A stretch of 64,000 bases of DNA, from contig NZ_LT964740.1 in assembly GCF_900240265.1 (NCBI RefSeq), forward strand, positions 1 through 64,000. Direction: 5' to 3'. A program made the position numbers and the translations under genes. The stretch is from Galactobacillus timonensis. GTDB lineage: Bacteria > Bacillota_I > Bacilli_A > Erysipelotrichales > Erysipelotrichaceae. This document shows positions 16,880-25,876 of this stretch, piece after piece. The notes under the pieces are model-generated. The model was not told the DNA's origin. It did no database searches and worked only from the letters and a program-made list of their open reading frames with translations. Each line of letters starts with the position of its first letter. Positions within the stretch are counted from its first letter, which is position 1.

Positions 16880-17236
16880 TTAAGCCGCAAGTGCTTTTTT
16901 AGCAGTCTCGGCAAGATCAGCGAATCCCTTTTCATCATGGATTGCCATCTCGGAGAGCATCTTACGGTTGATGTTAACGCCGGCCAGCTTCAGACCGTGC
17001 ATCATCTGCGAATAGCTCAGTCCGTTGAGACGGGCACCCGCATTGATACGAGCGATCCAGAGGCGGCGCATATCGCGCTTGGTCTGCTTGCGTCCGATGT
17101 AGGAATACTTCATCGAATGCATGACCTGCTCATTGGCGGTTCTGTAGAGCAGATGCTTGCTGCCGAAATAGCCCTTGGCGAGCTTTAATACCTTCTTACG
17201 ACGATTGCGCGTCGGTGTCGATCCTTTTACTCTCAT
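16880..17236 (-). CDS. rplT: 50S ribosomal protein L20
   Basis: 118 aa, very basic, with [21 protein letters not shown] and [16 protein letters not shown] as in bacterial L20. L20 is an early 50S assembly protein and in Firmicutes represses its own operon by binding the infC leader. Third gene of infC-rpmI-rplT. Confidence 0.97.
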   Translation of the reverse strand: MRVKGSTPTRNRRKKVLKLAKGYFGSKHLLYRTANEQVMHSMKYSYIGRKQTKRDMRRLWIARINAGARLNGLSYSQMMHGLKLAGVNINRKMLSEMAIHDEKGFADLAETAKKALAA

Positions 17237-17252
17237 CTTGTGCCTCCTCTAA

Positions 17253-17477
17253 TTAACCCTGCAGCAGCTGGGAATCACGCTTTGCATCGGTCGCGTTGAG
17301 GAGCGTTGCCTTGCCGAGGTGCTTCTTCTGCTTGTGCGACTTGTTTGCCGCAAAATGCGAAACATAGTTGTGATGAACAGCAACCTTGCCGGAACCCGTA
17401 ACCTTGGTACGCTTGGCATAGGTCTTCTTTGTCTTCATCTTGATCTTGTTCTTGGGCTTTCTTGCTTTTGCCTTCAT
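17253..17477 (-). CDS. rpmI: 50S ribosomal protein L35
   Basis: 74 aa starting at the ATG with GGAGGAAT upstream. It has an unusual lysine-rich extension of about 13 residues before the usual MKTKKTYAKR start, then the conserved TGSGKV core and KSHKQKKHLGK. If translation began at the inner ATG the protein would have the normal length (about 61 aa). The ribosome site favours the outer one. Confidence 0.92.
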   Translation of the reverse strand: MKAKARKPKNKIKMKTKKTYAKRTKVTGSGKVAVHHNYVSHFAANKSHKQKKHLGKATLLNATDAKRDSQLLQG

Positions 17478-17496
17478 AGTTGATTCCTCCTGTTCC

Positions 17497-18036
17497 TTAC
17501 TTTCCTTTCTTCGGCGACAGCACGACAGACATCGTGTTGCCCTCCATGGCAGGCTTCTTGTCCACCTGCGCAATATCAGACATCTTGTCAATGAACTCGT
17601 TCATGACGCTTTCACCGACTTCCTTGCGGGTAATCATACGTCCGCGGAATTTCATGTCGATACGAACCTTCTGGCCGTCCTCGATCCATTCCCGCGCATG
17701 GCGGAGCTTCGTCTCGAAATCGCCGACATCAACGACCGGCGACAGACGCAGGGGTTTCACCTCCGTCACATGCTGATTGCGCTTGGCTTCCCTTGCCTTC
17801 TTCTGCTCGTTGAAATGGTACTTGCCATAATCCAGAATCTTGCATACGGGCGGCTGAGCATTCGGAGCGACGCAGAACAGATCCAGTCCCTCGTCGGCAG
17901 CCTTGTCCAGCGCCGCGCGGCGGCTCATGACGCCAAGTCTGTTTCCATCGGAGTCAATGACCATGACTTCGCGGAAGTGAATGTTCTCGTTGACCAGTTC
18001 TTCCGGGACATTCCGTTTCGGTTTGATATACCTCAA
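17497..18036 (-). CDS. infC: Translation initiation factor IF-3 (TTG start)
   Basis: 179 aa. It has the N-domain (FREVMVIDSDGNRLGVMSR), the linker helix, and the C-domain with VDVGDFETKLRHAREW and MKFRGR. IF-3 proofreads start codons and keeps the 30S subunit free. The start is TTG at 18034-18036, with GGAGG at good spacing; no ATG or GTG is available nearby. Non-AUG starts are typical of infC and allow autoregulation, because IF-3 itself rejects such codons. Confidence 0.96.
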   Translation of the reverse strand: MRYIKPKRNVPEELVNENIHFREVMVIDSDGNRLGVMSRRAALDKAADEGLDLFCVAPNAQPPVCKILDYGKYHFNEQKKAREAKRNQHVTEVKPLRLSPVVDVGDFETKLRHAREWIEDGQKVRIDMKFRGRMITRKEVGESVMNEFIDKMSDIAQVDKKPAMEGNTMSVVLSPKKGK

Positions 18037-18051
18037 GTAAGACCTCCTGAC

Positions 18052-18192
18052 TGTAAATAAAAGCAGGCACAGAATTCACCGCACCTGCTCATAAAAGATC
18101 ATATTCACTGATCAATCGGCTGGCTGCCCAGGTCCCTGAGGTCCTCGGGTGAGAAGCGGTGGCTTCTGCTTTCCGTTTTCGTTACGCCAAAT
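18052..18192 (-). promoter_or_regulatory. L20 leader (autoregulatory 5' UTR of infC-rpmI-rplT)
   Basis: About 140 nt between the promoter and infC. It contains the hairpin AGAAGC-CACC-GCTTCT, the CTCACCC-GAGGACCTC region typical of Firmicute infC leaders, and a terminal intrinsic terminator (18055-18088). Excess L20 is known to cause premature termination in such leaders. The assignment is by position and motif, not by a covariance search. Confidence 0.7.
18055..18088 (-). terminator. Attenuator within the infC leader
   Basis: Minus-strand GCAGGTGC, loop GGTGAATTCT, GTGCCTGC, then TTTTATTT, placed about 20 nt before the infC start. It is a terminator inside a leader, hence regulatory. Confidence 0.75.
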
Positions 18193-18221
18193 ATATTAAC
18201 AATATCCGGCTCAGTGTGCAA
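18193..18221 (-). promoter_or_regulatory. Promoter of the infC operon
   Basis: TTGCAC, 17-nt spacer, TAATAT on the minus strand. Confidence 0.8.
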
Positions 18222-18229
18222 TACAATTT

Positions 18230-18553
18230 TCAGATTTCGAAGCCAACAACGTTGACCGTAATATCCGATGTCTTGAATCCGGTCATAAACAGGATATTTT
18301 CATAGATGTGATTCTGAACCTGCGAGCTGACCGTACCCGCATTGGCACCATACTTCACACGTACATCGGCGGAAATCTTCAGTTTGTTATCCTCAATCGA
18401 AACGCCGACGCTCTTGGCAAAACGGCTCTCGACCGGAACGATATCCTCCACATCCTTGAGAGAAATCTCCGCAATCGACTGAAACACGGTCTTATTGATG
18501 GCGATGCGGCCCATTTCGCCGCTCTCTTTTAATACGACATATTCCTGTGCCAT
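18230..18553 (-). CDS. Asp23/Gls24 family protein
   Basis: 107 aa with the family pattern GRIAINKTVFQSIAEISLKDVEDI and a C-terminal DITVNVVGFEI. Asp23/Gls24 proteins are small envelope-stress-associated proteins; several pair with membrane anchors. This is the first of two in the window (the second is at 54837). Last gene of the truB-ribF-rsmF-RelA/SpoT-like run. Confidence 0.88.
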   Translation of the reverse strand: MAQEYVVLKESGEMGRIAINKTVFQSIAEISLKDVEDIVPVESRFAKSVGVSIEDNKLKISADVRVKYGANAGTVSSQVQNHIYENILFMTGFKTSDITVNVVGFEI

Positions 18554-18587
18554 AAGTATTACCTCTTTGCCTCATTATAGCAGTCCG

Positions 18588-19958
18588 TTACGCCTGAAAC
18601 AAACGCAGAACCGCATCCGAAAGATCGCTGCCAAGATCCTCCAGACGCGCCGAAAGCAGCGCATAGTCCGAATACATTGCACTGATGCGGTCCGCCTCAT
18701 GACGGAACAGTTCCTTGACCTCATAGAGCTTTTCATCGTGAATCGTATCGATCGTATCGGCCCTGATCAGCGCATCCGCAAGACGCTCCAGCAGACTGTT
18801 GCGCACCCTGTCAGCCTCTTCTTTGCCAAACTGCGTAAACAGCGAAGCGTACCAGCCGGGCTGCACCAGCAGCAGCGCGATGACATGGGCAAAGTCCTGC
18901 ACATCCTCCTTCAGGGATCCGGTCTGGATATTGAAGAGAACCGTGAAGAACGCATGCCACTCATAGTCGGAATTGATCTTCGAAAGCCAGTACGTAATAA
19001 GTCTCTGCTCCAGAACATTGCCGGAAGAAGGAAGTTCATCCAGCGGCAGCGCGCTGCGGAAATCGATGCCCCGCGCATTGAGTTCATTGAGATACTCCAG
19101 AAATTCGACCATCCGCGTCTCATTGTGCTCCCCGTTGAGGAAGTAGCGGATATAGATGTACTGGGAAAGAATCGAGGCATCCTTGCGGAAGTCCGACGTG
19201 TAGCCGATGCTGTCCTTCATCTTGGCGTTGACAAGCTCATTGATCGACGTCGCCACCAGCAGCTTGAAGCTGTGCTCGTTCATGCCGATGGATGCCTGAC
19301 TGCTCGTATCGGAGAGCTTCGTATAGAGAATATCCATCTGATGATCCACGACATCCAGCGAGTCGCGTACCGAGCCGAGCATCTGCTGAACGAAGGAGTC
19401 GTTGACGATCAGCTCATTGTTCTTATAGACGATCTCGTGCTCGATTTCACTCCAGAAGCGGTGAACAAGTGACTTGATCTGCAGTTCAAAGGCAATCGGC
19501 CCCTCCGCTTCCATGATCGATCCGTCGATGCGGTAAATCGTATAGCCGTTGCGCTGCAGCTGCGGCTGCACCATGCGCAGATTCAGTTTCACTTCGGGAT
19601 GCTGAATGCAGGAAAACATGTTCCCGTTGACTTCGAACCAGTGGAACAGGTTCTGATAGATCTCCGTCTCGCTGCGGATGAAGCGACACTCAATCGTAAT
19701 ACCGATCAGATCGTGCATGTTCTTCAAAGCATCTTCCGGCGACGAGAAATGCAGATAGTACTTATTGCGCAGCAGCTTCTCGCGCAGAGAGTCGCGGCTT
19801 TTGACCCTTGTATGCAACGCAATGACATCGTGCGAAGAAGAATCGACGATCTCGCTGAATACATTCTTCAGATCCTCCTCCGCCTTTTGATAGCGCGGCT
19901 GATGCGCATCATAGACAGTCAGCGTATCTTCAATAAAGTGAAACAGTTCCAGCTCCAA
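18588..19958 (-). CDS. RelA/SpoT-type nucleotidyltransferase with long C-terminal domain
   Basis: 456 aa. Residues about 40-195 resemble the (p)ppGpp synthetase domain: RVKSRDSLREKLLRN, DLIGITIECRF and FELQIKSLVHRFWSEIEHE match the conserved GxK, DxxGIR and EIQLRT-x-x-x-x-W-x-x-x-EH regions. The usual arginine in GIR is threonine and the RT of QLRT is KS, so activity needs testing. About 250 residues of helical sequence of unknown function follow, with no hydrolase, TGS or ACT domain, so it is neither a bifunctional Rel nor a short SasB/SasA. It sits between rsmF and asp23 in a translation-related operon. Confidence 0.75.
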   Translation of the reverse strand: MELELFHFIEDTLTVYDAHQPRYQKAEEDLKNVFSEIVDSSSHDVIALHTRVKSRDSLREKLLRNKYYLHFSSPEDALKNMHDLIGITIECRFIRSETEIYQNLFHWFEVNGNMFSCIQHPEVKLNLRMVQPQLQRNGYTIYRIDGSIMEAEGPIAFELQIKSLVHRFWSEIEHEIVYKNNELIVNDSFVQQMLGSVRDSLDVVDHQMDILYTKLSDTSSQASIGMNEHSFKLLVATSINELVNAKMKDSIGYTSDFRKDASILSQYIYIRYFLNGEHNETRMVEFLEYLNELNARGIDFRSALPLDELPSSGNVLEQRLITYWLSKINSDYEWHAFFTVLFNIQTGSLKEDVQDFAHVIALLLVQPGWYASLFTQFGKEEADRVRNSLLERLADALIRADTIDTIHDEKLYEVKELFRHEADRISAMYSDYALLSARLEDLGSDLSDAVLRLFQA

Positions 19959-19969
19959 GACATTACCTC

Positions 19970-21301
19970 CTAACGGGTCCGAAGATTTTTCGGATATCTG
20001 TTTTTCAATATGGAACCATCCCCCTTGCCGAATCCGATCCGGTGCCCATGCCAGCTGACGGCTGCCCAGCCTTTGCTTCCTGTAGCACTCAGCGTCTCTC
20101 CCCTTAAGAAACGCGCCGTCTCTTCGTCGCTGACATCAACCGTTTTACCCTGATACGCAAACGGCGTCATATAGACTGCGTGCGCCGGTTCAAAGCGCCC
20201 ATTCTTCATTTCCCCCAGCAGTACCTGATGGCGGATGATCCGGCATTTCCCCGGATCAATGAATGGAAAGCTGCCGCCATACACCGAATCCCCATGGCTG
20301 TAAACATAGGGAATCGAAGGAAACGTTTCCGAAAGAAATGCGAAAGCCTCCTTTTTGATCTGTTCCGTCTTCAAAAGAGGAACTTCAGCCTTTTGTTCCG
20401 ATGTTCCGTCCTTGACAAACTTCGCCGCAAAATGACCTTCGCCGCCATCCATCGGATAAATCCGCCGGCAGAGATGCGTCCCGCAGCCAAGTTCCATACC
20501 GGGCCTGCCAAAGGAAACACCGGCATCCACCAGCTTCAGATCCGGATGCGCCTGCAGCAGCCATTGCACATTTTCTTCATTTTCAGCCAGTGCGAACGTG
20601 CAGGTACTGTATACCAGTGTCCCGCCGGACGCCAGACACTGATACGCCGCCTCAAGAATCGGTCTTTGCCGCTGGGCACAGAAATCTTCCGTATCTTCGT
20701 TCCATTGCCGGATCGCGTCGGGATCCTTGCGGAACATCCCTTCCCCGGAACATGGCGCATCGCAAAGCACCGCATCAAAGTATCCCGCAAACTGCTTGGC
20801 AACTACAGAAGGATCCGAATTCAGAATCAGACAGTTCGTCAGACCGAAGCGCTCCACATTTTCCTTAAGTACAGCAGCTCTACGGCCATTGATTTCATTT
20901 GCGACCAGCAGCCCCTGATTCTTCATCAGAGCACCGATCTGAGTTGTCTTGGAGCCGGGTGCCGCACAAAGATCAAGCACGCGCATGCCCGGTTTTGGAT
21001 CGAGAATCGTCACGGCACAGGAAGCACTCGGCTCCTGCAGATAGAACATTCCCGCGGCATGCGCAGGTAGGGCCCCGACGCCGCCGATATCATCGATTAG
21101 ATAATATCCATCCACGGCAAACGGCGACGGGGATGGCGTAAACGGCGTCAGTGAGAAGAATTCATCCCGATTTGTCTTTAACGGATTGATCCGGAAACCG
21201 CGGCAGGCAGGTACAGAAAACGATTCCAGATAGGAATCATATTCATCGCCCAGCAACGCTTTCATCTTCTGCCGGTAGGCTTCGGGAAGCTCGATGTTCA
21301 T
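19970..21301 (-). CDS. 16S rRNA m5C methyltransferase, RsmF/NOL1-NOP2-Sun type
   Basis: 443 aa. The SAM-binding motif is CAAPGSKTTQIG, the catalytic region is DAPCSGEGMFRKDP with its cysteine, and the second cysteine is in YSTCTF. The C-terminal part (about 290-443) resembles the RsmF PUA-like region. It should methylate a cytosine in 16S rRNA. It overlaps the stop of ribF by four bases. Confidence 0.88.
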   Translation of the reverse strand: MNIELPEAYRQKMKALLGDEYDSYLESFSVPACRGFRINPLKTNRDEFFSLTPFTPSPSPFAVDGYYLIDDIGGVGALPAHAAGMFYLQEPSASCAVTILDPKPGMRVLDLCAAPGSKTTQIGALMKNQGLLVANEINGRRAAVLKENVERFGLTNCLILNSDPSVVAKQFAGYFDAVLCDAPCSGEGMFRKDPDAIRQWNEDTEDFCAQRQRPILEAAYQCLASGGTLVYSTCTFALAENEENVQWLLQAHPDLKLVDAGVSFGRPGMELGCGTHLCRRIYPMDGGEGHFAAKFVKDGTSEQKAEVPLLKTEQIKKEAFAFLSETFPSIPYVYSHGDSVYGGSFPFIDPGKCRIIRHQVLLGEMKNGRFEPAHAVYMTPFAYQGKTVDVSDEETARFLRGETLSATGSKGWAAVSWHGHRIGFGKGDGSILKNRYPKNLRTR

Positions 21302-22227
21302 GCCAGCAGCTCCCGTACCGTTTCCTGATCCTTCTTCAGCTGCGCAATCAGATCATCGATACTGTCAAACGTCTTCTCGGGACGCAGGTACTTCTTGAAC
21401 TGCAGTGATGCCTTCTGACCATAAAGATCGCCTTCAAAGTCAAGAATATTGGCCTCCAGCGACATATGGCTCTGCCAGACAACGGTAGGATTATGGCCGA
21501 AGTTGATCATCGCCTTGTACTTTTCACCATTATGAATAAAGTACCCTGCATAGACACCGCCCCTGGGGCGAACATATTCCACAGGACAGGAAAGATTGGC
21601 AGTCGGAAAGCCGAGTTTGTGTCCGTTGGCAAGGCCGTGGACAACGGTTCCTGCCGTTTCAAAGGGACGGCCCATCAGCTGTTCCGCCTTCTCCATTTCC
21701 CCTGCCTTGACCAGTTCGGTGATGCGTGTGGAGGAAATCTTGATCCCGTCTTCACTGACTTCGCCGACTTCGATGATCGCAAAGGGCGCGTTGGCCTTCA
21801 GATAGGCACCATCCCCCTTGCCGAAGGCACCAAAATGAAAATCATATCCGCAGACAAGACACTGCAGATTCAATTGTCCCAGAATCCGGCTCAGAAAATC
21901 ATCCGGCGACAGGGTGGCCACCTTTTTGGAAAAGTCCAGAACAAACACCTTATCGATGCCGTATTCATGGGCAAGCGCGATTCTCTGCTGCATCGTGGTC
22001 AGATGTTCCTCTTCATTGGGCCGGATCCCCTTCAATGTAACCCAGGGATCTGGCGAAAAGGTAATCAGACCGGACGCGCAGCCGCGCTTCTTCGCTTCTT
22101 CAATCGTTGCATGGATCAGTGCCTGGTGTCCCTTGTGAAGCCCGTCAAAATATCCGATGCACGCAACCAAAGGCGTACGGTCTACCTGTTTACGATCCAG
22201 ACTGATCATTCGAAATCCACCCGTCAT
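21298..22227 (-). CDS. ribF: Bifunctional riboflavin kinase / FAD synthetase
   Basis: 309 aa. The N-terminal FMN adenylyltransferase domain has GYFDGLHKGHQAL and ISSTRITELV. The C-terminal kinase domain has GFPTANLS and GGVYAGY. It makes FMN and FAD from riboflavin. The start overlaps the truB stop (ATGA); an ATG six codons later (22209) is an alternative. truB-ribF is a common Firmicute pair. Confidence 0.95.
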   Translation of the reverse strand: MTGGFRMISLDRKQVDRTPLVACIGYFDGLHKGHQALIHATIEEAKKRGCASGLITFSPDPWVTLKGIRPNEEEHLTTMQQRIALAHEYGIDKVFVLDFSKKVATLSPDDFLSRILGQLNLQCLVCGYDFHFGAFGKGDGAYLKANAPFAIIEVGEVSEDGIKISSTRITELVKAGEMEKAEQLMGRPFETAGTVVHGLANGHKLGFPTANLSCPVEYVRPRGGVYAGYFIHNGEKYKAMINFGHNPTVVWQSHMSLEANILDFEGDLYGQKASLQFKKYLRPEKTFDSIDDLIAQLKKDQETVRELLA

Positions 22228-23072
22228 CTAAGCCCCCGCTGACAATGAAAATGTCCATCTTCTCTTCTCTCATATGCCGCAGCCGGCACTTCCCCGTCCA
22301 TCAGAATCACCCTGTCTTCCGGATAAGGAAGATCAACCGTCATTCCGTTATCAATCATTCTGCGAAGCGGCTCATCCAGCGGACAGGCATGCCAGCAGGG
22401 ATCCATAACATCCCGAAACGGCACAAATACAGGCGTCTCTGCCATTTCTTCCAGCGTCTGTGCCCAGGCAAGATCCAGCGCTCCGATGCCAGTACGCACC
22501 AGTGACGTCATCAATGCCTCTTCCCCCAGCAGCTTTCCATAGTCGATGATCAGCGTACGGATATAAGTGCCGGAAGAGACGGACGCATCCATTGTAAAGC
22601 TGTTTTCACCGGTCTGATGCACGCGCAGGGAATCAATGACCGCATGACGCGGCTTGCGTTCCACGGTCTGTCCTTTACGGGCTAGTTCATACAGTTTCGT
22701 ACCGTTGTAATGAATGGCGGAATACATGGGCGGCGTCTGCAGGATGTCACCCGTCAGCCTTGCGGCTGCCGCATCGAGCTGCTCTTGGGAATGTACACCA
22801 TGTACCACGGTATCGGTGACCTTCCCCCAGATATCCTCCGTATCCGATACCTTGCCCAGACAAAACTCGGCATGGTAACGTTTGGGAGATGTGACAATAT
22901 AGGGACCAAGCTTCGTCGCACTGCCCAGCAGCACGATCAAAAGACCCGTCGCATTGGGATCCAGCGTGCCGCAGTGGCCTGCCTTCTTTTCGCCAAAAAG
23001 ATGGCGGACATGATTGGCCGCCTGAAAACTTGTCATGTTTTGTGCCTTGTTCAGAAGTACAATCGCATTCAT
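22224..23072 (-). CDS. truB: tRNA pseudouridine-55 synthase
   Basis: 282 aa with KAQNMTSFQAANHVR, the catalytic GTLDPNATGLL (Asp), YHAEFCLG and SGTYIRTL. It makes pseudouridine 55 in the T-loop. No Shine-Dalgarno precedes the ATG, and a TATAAT box (23087-23092) lies 15 nt upstream, so the leader is very short. It is divergent from ttcA with 48 bases between. Confidence 0.95.
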   Translation of the reverse strand: MNAIVLLNKAQNMTSFQAANHVRHLFGEKKAGHCGTLDPNATGLLIVLLGSATKLGPYIVTSPKRYHAEFCLGKVSDTEDIWGKVTDTVVHGVHSQEQLDAAAARLTGDILQTPPMYSAIHYNGTKLYELARKGQTVERKPRHAVIDSLRVHQTGENSFTMDASVSSGTYIRTLIIDYGKLLGEEALMTSLVRTGIGALDLAWAQTLEEMAETPVFVPFRDVMDPCWHACPLDEPLRRMIDNGMTVDLPYPEDRVILMDGEVPAAAYERREDGHFHCQRGLR

Positions 23073-23120
23073 AACAAACCCGAATTATTATACAAGAAAA
23101 GCAAATGGAGGACGTGCAGA

Positions 23121-23885
23121 GTGCTGAAAACAATCCTTGGAAAAATACATCAGGCCGATCTTGACTATCAGATGATCGAAGACGGCGATACGGTCGCCGT
23201 CGGCGTCTCCGGCGGCAAGGACAGCCTGCTTCTGCTGTATGCGCTCTACCGGTACCGTCACTTTGTGCAGGTTCATGATCACAGGGCCTTCAGAGTCATC
23301 GGCATTCATCTTGAGATGGGATTCGGTAATATGGATTTTGAACCTGTCCGCTCCTTCATGAAGAAGTATGACATCCCCTACTATGATGAGCCGACGCAGA
23401 TCTATGACATCCTGAAGCTGTATCCGGAAAAAAACGGCGGCATTTCCTGTTCCCGCTGCTCGCAGTTGAAAAAAGGTGCCATGATCGAGGCGGCCAAGCG
23501 CTATGGCGCCACCAAGACTGCCTTCGCCCACCATGGGGATGATGCCGTTGAGACGCTGTGGATGAACATGATGTTCGGCGGAAGACTGAGCACCTTTGAA
23601 CCGAAAATGTACCTGACCAAGTCACAGATGACGTTTATCCGTCCCCTCATCTACTGCTATGAGGATGAAATCCGGGATACGGCCGTCAATGAGCTGCATC
23701 TTCCGGTTGTCAAAAGCACCTGTCCCAACGACGGTTATACGAGACGTGCCGAGGCGAAGGCATTTCTCAATCAGCTGTACAACGAATATCCCACCGCGCA
23801 CGCCAACTGTCTCAAGGCGCTGCATAACAAAGATCAGCTGAAGCTGTTCGATATTTCCGGCAAGGATCAGGGAAACAACGAATAA
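23121..23885 (+). CDS. TtcA-like tRNA 2-thiocytidine synthetase
   Basis: 254 aa from a GTG with GGAGG nine bases upstream. The PP-loop SGGKDS is at 30-35 and a CxxC (C110, C113) binds the iron-sulphur cluster in TtcA enzymes. AHHGDDAVETLWMN and RPLIYCYEDEI match the family. It probably thiolates C32 of certain tRNAs. A longer reading from 22710 runs antisense to truB and has no signals. Confidence 0.87.
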   Translation: MLKTILGKIHQADLDYQMIEDGDTVAVGVSGGKDSLLLLYALYRYRHFVQVHDHRAFRVIGIHLEMGFGNMDFEPVRSFMKKYDIPYYDEPTQIYDILKLYPEKNGGISCSRCSQLKKGAMIEAAKRYGATKTAFAHHGDDAVETLWMNMMFGGRLSTFEPKMYLTKSQMTFIRPLIYCYEDEIRDTAVNELHLPVVKSTCPNDGYTRRAEAKAFLNQLYNEYPTAHANCLKALHNKDQLKLFDISGKDQGNNE

Positions 23886-23944
23886 ATAGAACAGACAAAA
23901 AGAAGAAGAAACAATATAAAAATTGTGAAAATGTTTTCATTATA

Positions 23945-23972
23945 TTGACATTTCTTTCAATACAGATAGTAT
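23945..23972 (+). promoter_or_regulatory. Promoter of the lysine transporter operon
   Basis: TTGACA, 16-nt spacer, TAGTAT, about 20 bases before the riboswitch. Confidence 0.8.
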
Positions 23973-23989
23973 TAAAACCGTAAAACAAA

Positions 23990-24160
23990 ACAAGTAGAGG
24001 TAGCTGTGCAGATGAGTACACCGCTGAGCCGGCAGGCGTTGAAGCGTGTGGAAAGGCAATCACAGCCGAACGGAGGGCTTCGGCGGAAGCGTTCCGTGGG
24101 GATACGGTAAACAGCCGTATCACTCCTTCAGTTTCTGAAGAGGCGCTATTGCTTATGGGA
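23990..24160 (+). promoter_or_regulatory. Lysine riboswitch (L-box)
   Basis: The conserved AGAGGTAGC followed by AGATGAGTAC, then GGAAAGGC...CACAGCCGAA, GTGGGGATACGG...CCGTATCACT and a closing P1 region match the L-box core; the central AGATGAGTA and the loop-loop region are the clearest. An intrinsic terminator follows. This implies the downstream ABC transporter is switched off by lysine and therefore probably imports lysine or a precursor. Confidence 0.88.
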
Positions 24161-24167
24161 GAGGATG

Positions 24168-24202
24168 AACCCGTATGTAATAGGCATACGGGTTTTGTTT
24201 TA
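24168..24202 (+). terminator. Expression-platform terminator of the lysine riboswitch
   Basis: ACCCGTATG-taatagg-CATACGGGT followed by TTTGTTTTA, 44 bases before the first transporter gene. Confidence 0.88.
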
Positions 24203-24245
24203 TGACATTGGACACCGGTAAAACCGGTGAGGAAAGGAAAATGAT

Positions 24246-25103
24246 ATGAATTGCAATCCACGTTCCATTCTCTCTCTGACATTGGGGTTGTGCCTGCTGG
24301 CAGGCTGCGGCTCCTCTTCTTCCGCTGCTGCGACGGCAGCCGCATCTTCTGCATCAGCGACTGACTCTTCCCGGAAGACACTCCGCGTAGGCATGGAGTG
24401 CAACTACGCTCCGTTCAACTGGACGACAACAGAGTCTGGCGGAACCGCACAGCCGATCTCGGATGTTGACTATTGCGACGGCTACGATGTCGTCATCGCT
24501 GAAAAGGTAGCGGAAGCCAATGATATGGATGTTCAGATTGTGAAGCTGGACTGGGACAATCTGATCCTTTCGCTTCAGAACAATGAAATCGATGCTGTCA
24601 TCGCGGGCATGACCGATACCCCGGAGCGTGAGCAGGAAGTAGACTTCACCTCCCCTTACTATGAGTCCGAGGAAGTCATGATCGTCAAGGCTGACAGCGA
24701 TTATGTCAATGCCACGAGTATCCAGGATTTCGCCGGTGCCACGATTCAGGGCCAGATGAACACCGTCTATGATGAAGTCATCGATCAGATCAACAACGTT
24801 GTTCATCAGCCGGCGGCAGAAACCTTCCCGGCAGCGATTCAGGCTTTGGAATCCGGCGTCGTTGACGGCGTTGTTTCGGAGCTTCCGGTAGCCAACGGTG
24901 TTGTTGCGGCGAATCCGGATCTTGCGATTGTCCGTTTCGCGGAAGGTCAGGGATTTGACGCCGATACGACAGTTTCCATTGCTGTACGCAAGGGCGATGA
25001 TGAGCTGAAGAACCAGCTGGAAACGGCTCTTGCCAACATTTCTACTGATGAGCGCAATCAGCTGATGGAAGAGGCGGTTGAACGTCAGCCGGCAGGCAAC
25101 TGA
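24246..25103 (+). CDS. Amino-acid ABC transporter substrate-binding lipoprotein (probably lysine)
   Basis: 285 aa. The signal peptide ends in the lipobox LLAGC (Cys about 21), then a Ser/Ala-rich linker and a type II periplasmic-binding fold (SBP_bac_3): LRVGMECNYAPFNW, GYDVVIAEKVAE, DAVIAGMTDTPERE and GDDELKNQLETAL. It should bind a polar amino acid outside the membrane. Lysine specificity is inferred from the riboswitch upstream, not from ligand residues. Confidence 0.9.
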   Translation: MNCNPRSILSLTLGLCLLAGCGSSSSAAATAAASSASATDSSRKTLRVGMECNYAPFNWTTTESGGTAQPISDVDYCDGYDVVIAEKVAEANDMDVQIVKLDWDNLILSLQNNEIDAVIAGMTDTPEREQEVDFTSPYYESEEVMIVKADSDYVNATSIQDFAGATIQGQMNTVYDEVIDQINNVVHQPAAETFPAAIQALESGVVDGVVSELPVANGVVAANPDLAIVRFAEGQGFDADTTVSIAVRKGDDELKNQLETALANISTDERNQLMEEAVERQPAGN

Positions 25104-25105
25104 GC

Positions 25106-25876
25106 ATGTTCTTTACCAATATTGCCGATATCTTCAGCCGTTACAGTGCCAGTATCTGGCTGGGCATCCGTACAACTCTCTACGTATCCACAATCGGTAC
25201 GGCCTGCGGCTTTGTGATCGGCCTGTTTGTCGGGGCGCTTCGGGCATCGAAGCCGGATACCAATGCCTCGAAAGCCTGGTGTATTACAAAGAAGATTCTC
25301 GATGTCATTGCCAATATCTACATTGCGATCTTCCGCGGTACGCCGATGATGGTTCAGGCTCTGTTTATCTACTACTCACTTGTCAATGTGATTCACTGGT
25401 CGAATATGGGTGCTGCCCTGTTCGTCATTTCCATCAATACCGGTGCCTATATGTCGGAGATTCTGCGGTCCGGCATCCAAGCCGTTGATCCGGGGCAGAA
25501 TGAAGCCGCCCGTTCCCTTGGCATGACATCATCGCAGACGATGATGAGCGTCATTCTGCCGCAGGCGGTCAAGAATGCGTTCCCTGCCATCGGCAATGAA
25601 TGGATCGTCAATATCAAGGATTCTTCGGTTCTGATGATCATTTCGATTACAGAGCTGATGTTCCAGTCCAAGAGTATCGCCGGTTCCACCTATCACTTTA
25701 CGGAAATGTACTTTGTCGAGGCATTGATCTACTTCATCATGACAACGATTGCGTCCCTGATTCTCAATGCGATTGAAAAGAAGATGCGTCAGAAGAAGAC
25801 CAGCCTTCCGCAGAGCGACACGGATCCGACCAGTATGTCATTGGCCCAGGGAGGAAACAGCGATGTCACTCGTTGA
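25106..25876 (+). CDS. Amino-acid ABC transporter permease
   Basis: 256 aa of the HisM/GlnP family with about five membrane helices, an [11 protein letters not shown] segment near the start of the permease core, and the EAA loop [15 protein letters not shown]. It starts two bases after the binding-protein stop and overlaps the ATPase gene by 14 bases. Confidence 0.93.
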   Translation: MFFTNIADIFSRYSASIWLGIRTTLYVSTIGTACGFVIGLFVGALRASKPDTNASKAWCITKKILDVIANIYIAIFRGTPMMVQALFIYYSLVNVIHWSNMGAALFVISINTGAYMSEILRSGIQAVDPGQNEAARSLGMTSSQTMMSVILPQAVKNAFPAIGNEWIVNIKDSSVLMIISITELMFQSKSIAGSTYHFTEMYFVEALIYFIMTTIASLILNAIEKKMRQKKTSLPQSDTDPTSMSLAQGGNSDVTR

